NCBI GenBank assembly: GCA_029883145.1
Contig: JAOUJR010000071.1
Coordinates: 1 to 8,292 of the forward strand
Direction of reading: 5' to 3'
Length of the DNA: 8,292 bases
From: Nitrospirota bacterium
Lineage (GTDB): Bacteria > Nitrospirota > Thermodesulfovibrionia > Thermodesulfovibrionales > SM23-35
The translations under genes and the position numbers were made by a program. Below the pieces are notes generated by a model. It saw nothing but the letters and a program-made list of their open reading frames with translations. It ran no database searches and was not told where the DNA came from. Shown here in pieces: positions 7,119-8,292 of the stretch (position 1 is the first letter of the stretch; each line of letters opens with the position of its first letter).

Positions 7119-7357
7119 TTTTCTTCCTCCTTAAAGTTTCTATCAAAGAAAGCATTATGAACGGTTTCTCCGTCTTCCAAAAGGATAACCCTGAGATATT
7201 TGCCCATTTCCTCGATATAACGCCATTTCCTTATTCTTCCGTCTGTCTGAAGCTCTGTTTTCATAGGTTTTTTGATGGTATCCAATATCCACTCCTCTTT
7301 AATAATTTCCCTATCTGGACGCTGTCTGATAAATGAAAAGTATTGTGTACATTTCAT
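7115..7357 (-). CDS. Small DUF4258-like protein, putative toxin partner of the DUF2283 protein
   Basis: This 80-residue basic protein reads MKCTQYFSFIRQRPDREII, then WILDTIKKPMKTELQ, DGRIRKW, GKYLRVILLEDGETVHNAFFD and a lysine-rich end. The layout of an N-terminal helix, a 'GRI' strand and a 'KYLRVILLEDGETV' strand resembles DUF4258 proteins and, distantly, the RelE/BrnT fold of mRNA-cleaving toxins. Its family name and function are uncertain; no catalytic set can be assigned. It is the first gene of a tight operon with DUF2283 (4-bp overlap). No Shine-Dalgarno site precedes the ATG at 7357. A TAAAAT hexamer at 7364-7369 could be a -10 box, which would put transcription start almost on the ATG (leaderless), but there is no -35 match. 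Half-sites of the attC-like repeat flank the operon on both sides. Confidence 0.7.
   Translation of the reverse strand: MKCTQYFSFIRQRPDREIIKEEWILDTIKKPMKTELQTDGRIRKWRYIEEMGKYLRVILLEDGETVHNAFFDRNFKEEEK
7126..7132 (-). promoter_or_regulatory. Strong Shine-Dalgarno site for the DUF2283 gene
   Basis: AAGGAGG on the minus strand lies 7 bases before the ATG at 7118, inside the 3' end of the preceding gene. It is the best ribosome-binding site in the window. The preceding gene has none, so the two cistrons probably differ in translation rate. Confidence 0.8.
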
Positions 7358-7390
7358 GGCTATATTTTATCATTTTTACTTTTTTAAATG

Positions 7391-7421
7391 CAGTGTCGGC
7401 TAAAGGTATGATTCGTTAGGC
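7391..7421 (-). repeat. Second attC-type half-site (direct repeat of the one after lepA)
   Basis: The 13-mer TGATTCGTTAGGC (7409-7421) is identical to 6905-6917 and in the same orientation. On the minus strand it reads GCCTAACGAATCA, a RYYYAAC box plus spacer, followed by a stretch containing TTTAGCCGAC that looks like the left inner arm of many attC sites. The complementary arm and the GTTRRRY box are missing, because the sequence runs into the A-rich leader of the DUF4258-like gene. It is therefore a half-site at best. Confidence 0.5.
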
Positions 7422-7443
7422 CCCTATCTCTTTCTTTTGAAAT

Positions 7444-7548
7444 TCAATAATCGAGCTTGAATTCAACAACTTTATGTGCTGCTTGCAAAGTGTATAGTTT
7501 AGGTTTGACCCCAAGCTCTTTTACTTTTTCTCTTGACAGAGCGGGGCC
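7444..7548 (-). pseudogene. Possible 3' remnant of an unidentified gene
   Basis: Thirty-four sense codons without ATG precede a TGA at 7444-7446. The peptide runs from ALSREKVKELGV to the end LQAAHKVVEFKLDY. Codon choice and the mix of charged and hydrophobic residues look protein-like, and the stop lies 22 bp before a GCCTAAC half-site, as for cassette genes. An in-frame TAA lies directly upstream at 7549-7551, so the rest of the gene is gone. A chance open stretch of this length is quite possible, and I do not recognise the family. Confidence 0.3.
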
Positions 7549-7557
7549 TTATAAGTG

Positions 7558-7882
<325 letters not shown>

Positions 7883-7896
7883 TTAAAATTTAACGA

Positions 7897-7923
7897 AATT
7901 TAATGGGGACAATTTAATGGGAC
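7897..7923. repeat. Tandem direct repeat at the transposase/brnT junction
   Basis: AATTTAATGGGGAC (7897-7910) is followed immediately by AATTTAATGGGAC (7911-7923), the same unit with one G fewer. The second copy runs into GGTTCTATTTATT at the transposase stop. Three AAATTT palindromes lie in or next to the flank facing brnT. The block probably marks the end of the RAYT element, or slippage at its insertion point. Confidence 0.65.
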
Positions 7924-7927
7924 GGTT

Positions 7928-8292
7928 CTATTTATTACCATTCTTATTTTTTTTTGGCCTTCCTTTTGGCCTTACCACTTCATCTATACCATAGCTATCT
8001 CTTACTTTATCTGTAAAATCTTTGCTACCATATATTGTCCTTTTATCCATATCCCCTTTCATCGCCTTCCTCTCTCTTAGCATCTCCCTTACAAATTCCC
8101 TGTATCTCTTCCTCCGTTCTGTTTGATCTTTTGATAGTTGTTTGTAGATTGGATGTTCATCTACTAATTCATCCTTCTTTCCATATGCATAGACATTATA
8201 GCTACTCAATCTATAATCCCTGGGGGCTTCCACTGCCTTTGCCCTCACAGGATTTAATTCTACATAACTTCCACAGGCAAGAAGGTAATTGT
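7928..8292 (-). CDS. REP-associated tyrosine transposase (RAYT, Y1_Tnp), C-terminal part
   Basis: About 120 residues are visible; the 5' part lies beyond the right edge of the window. The fragment begins NYLLACGSYVELNPVRAKAV and continues with PRDYRLSSYNVYAYGK, the RAYT pattern in which a conserved tyrosine precedes an 'LNPVRA' block and a 'DY-x-x-SSY' block. The tyrosine of SYVELNP is probably the catalytic residue by position, but the HUH metal-binding motif would be outside the window. The tail ends RPKGRPKKNKNGNK, an AT-hook-like basic stretch seen in relatives. RAYTs are single-strand endonucleases of the IS200/IS605-like superfamily that act on REP hairpins. The GTG at 8248 is internal. 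After the TAG stop come AACCGTCCC and the tandem repeat, then the brnT fragment. Confidence 0.85.
   Translation of the reverse strand, partial: NYLLACGSYVELNPVRAKAVEAPRDYRLSSYNVYAYGKKDELVDEHPIYKQLSKDQTERRKRYREFVREMLRERKAMKGDMDKRTIYGSKDFTDKVRDSYGIDEVVRPKGRPKKNKNGNK

Overview
The window is an AT-leaning bacterial chromosome segment. It carries housekeeping translation genes (glyS, tsaB, rimI, lepA) and an AmmeMemoRadiSam-type radical SAM gene, followed by an accessory tail of small toxin-antitoxin (TA) genes and mobile-element debris. The split glycyl-tRNA synthetase (beta subunit encoded as its own gene), the radical SAM gene and the gene style fit an anaerobic or microaerophilic Gram-negative lineage such as Nitrospirota or a former deltaproteobacterium. 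That placement is inference; no marker in the window settles it.

Positions 1-3154, plus strand: the 3' end of glyS, an MFS exporter-like gene, then tsaB and rimI overlapping by 8 bp. Positions 3155-4165, minus strand: amrS, ending in the base directly after the rimI stop codon, so the two genes converge with no spacer. Positions 4166-4394: two TATAAT hexamers upstream of amrS, a 110-bp nested inverted-repeat element (4223-4332) and a probable vapBC promoter. Positions 4395-5005: a compact vapB-vapC pair with an ATGA overlap. Positions 5078-6865: complete lepA (EF-4).

Positions 6863-8292, minus strand: an accessory strip. Immediately after lepA, overlapping its stop codon, is a hairpin with the architecture of an integron attC site. 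The two-gene operon next to it (DUF4258-like, then DUF2283) ends with its stop codon inside the GCCTAAC box, as cassette genes typically do. A second copy of the same half-site (7409-7421) lies on the far side of that operon. Beyond it are a short coding remnant, an intact BrnA-like antitoxin, a BrnT toxin gene reduced to its last 45 codons, a tandem repeat and the 3' part of a REP-associated tyrosine transposase (RAYT) that runs off the window. The simplest reading is a decayed cassette cluster or TA island that landed at the 3' end of lepA and was later disrupted by a RAYT element. No integrase gene is visible.

How the genes work together: TsaB belongs to the t6A tRNA-modification complex and RimI is its usual genomic neighbour. 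GlyS charges tRNA-Gly and LepA acts on the ribosome, so the core is translation-centred. The three TA-type loci around lepA (one intact vapBC, one uncharacterised pair, one with the toxin broken) form the accessory layer.
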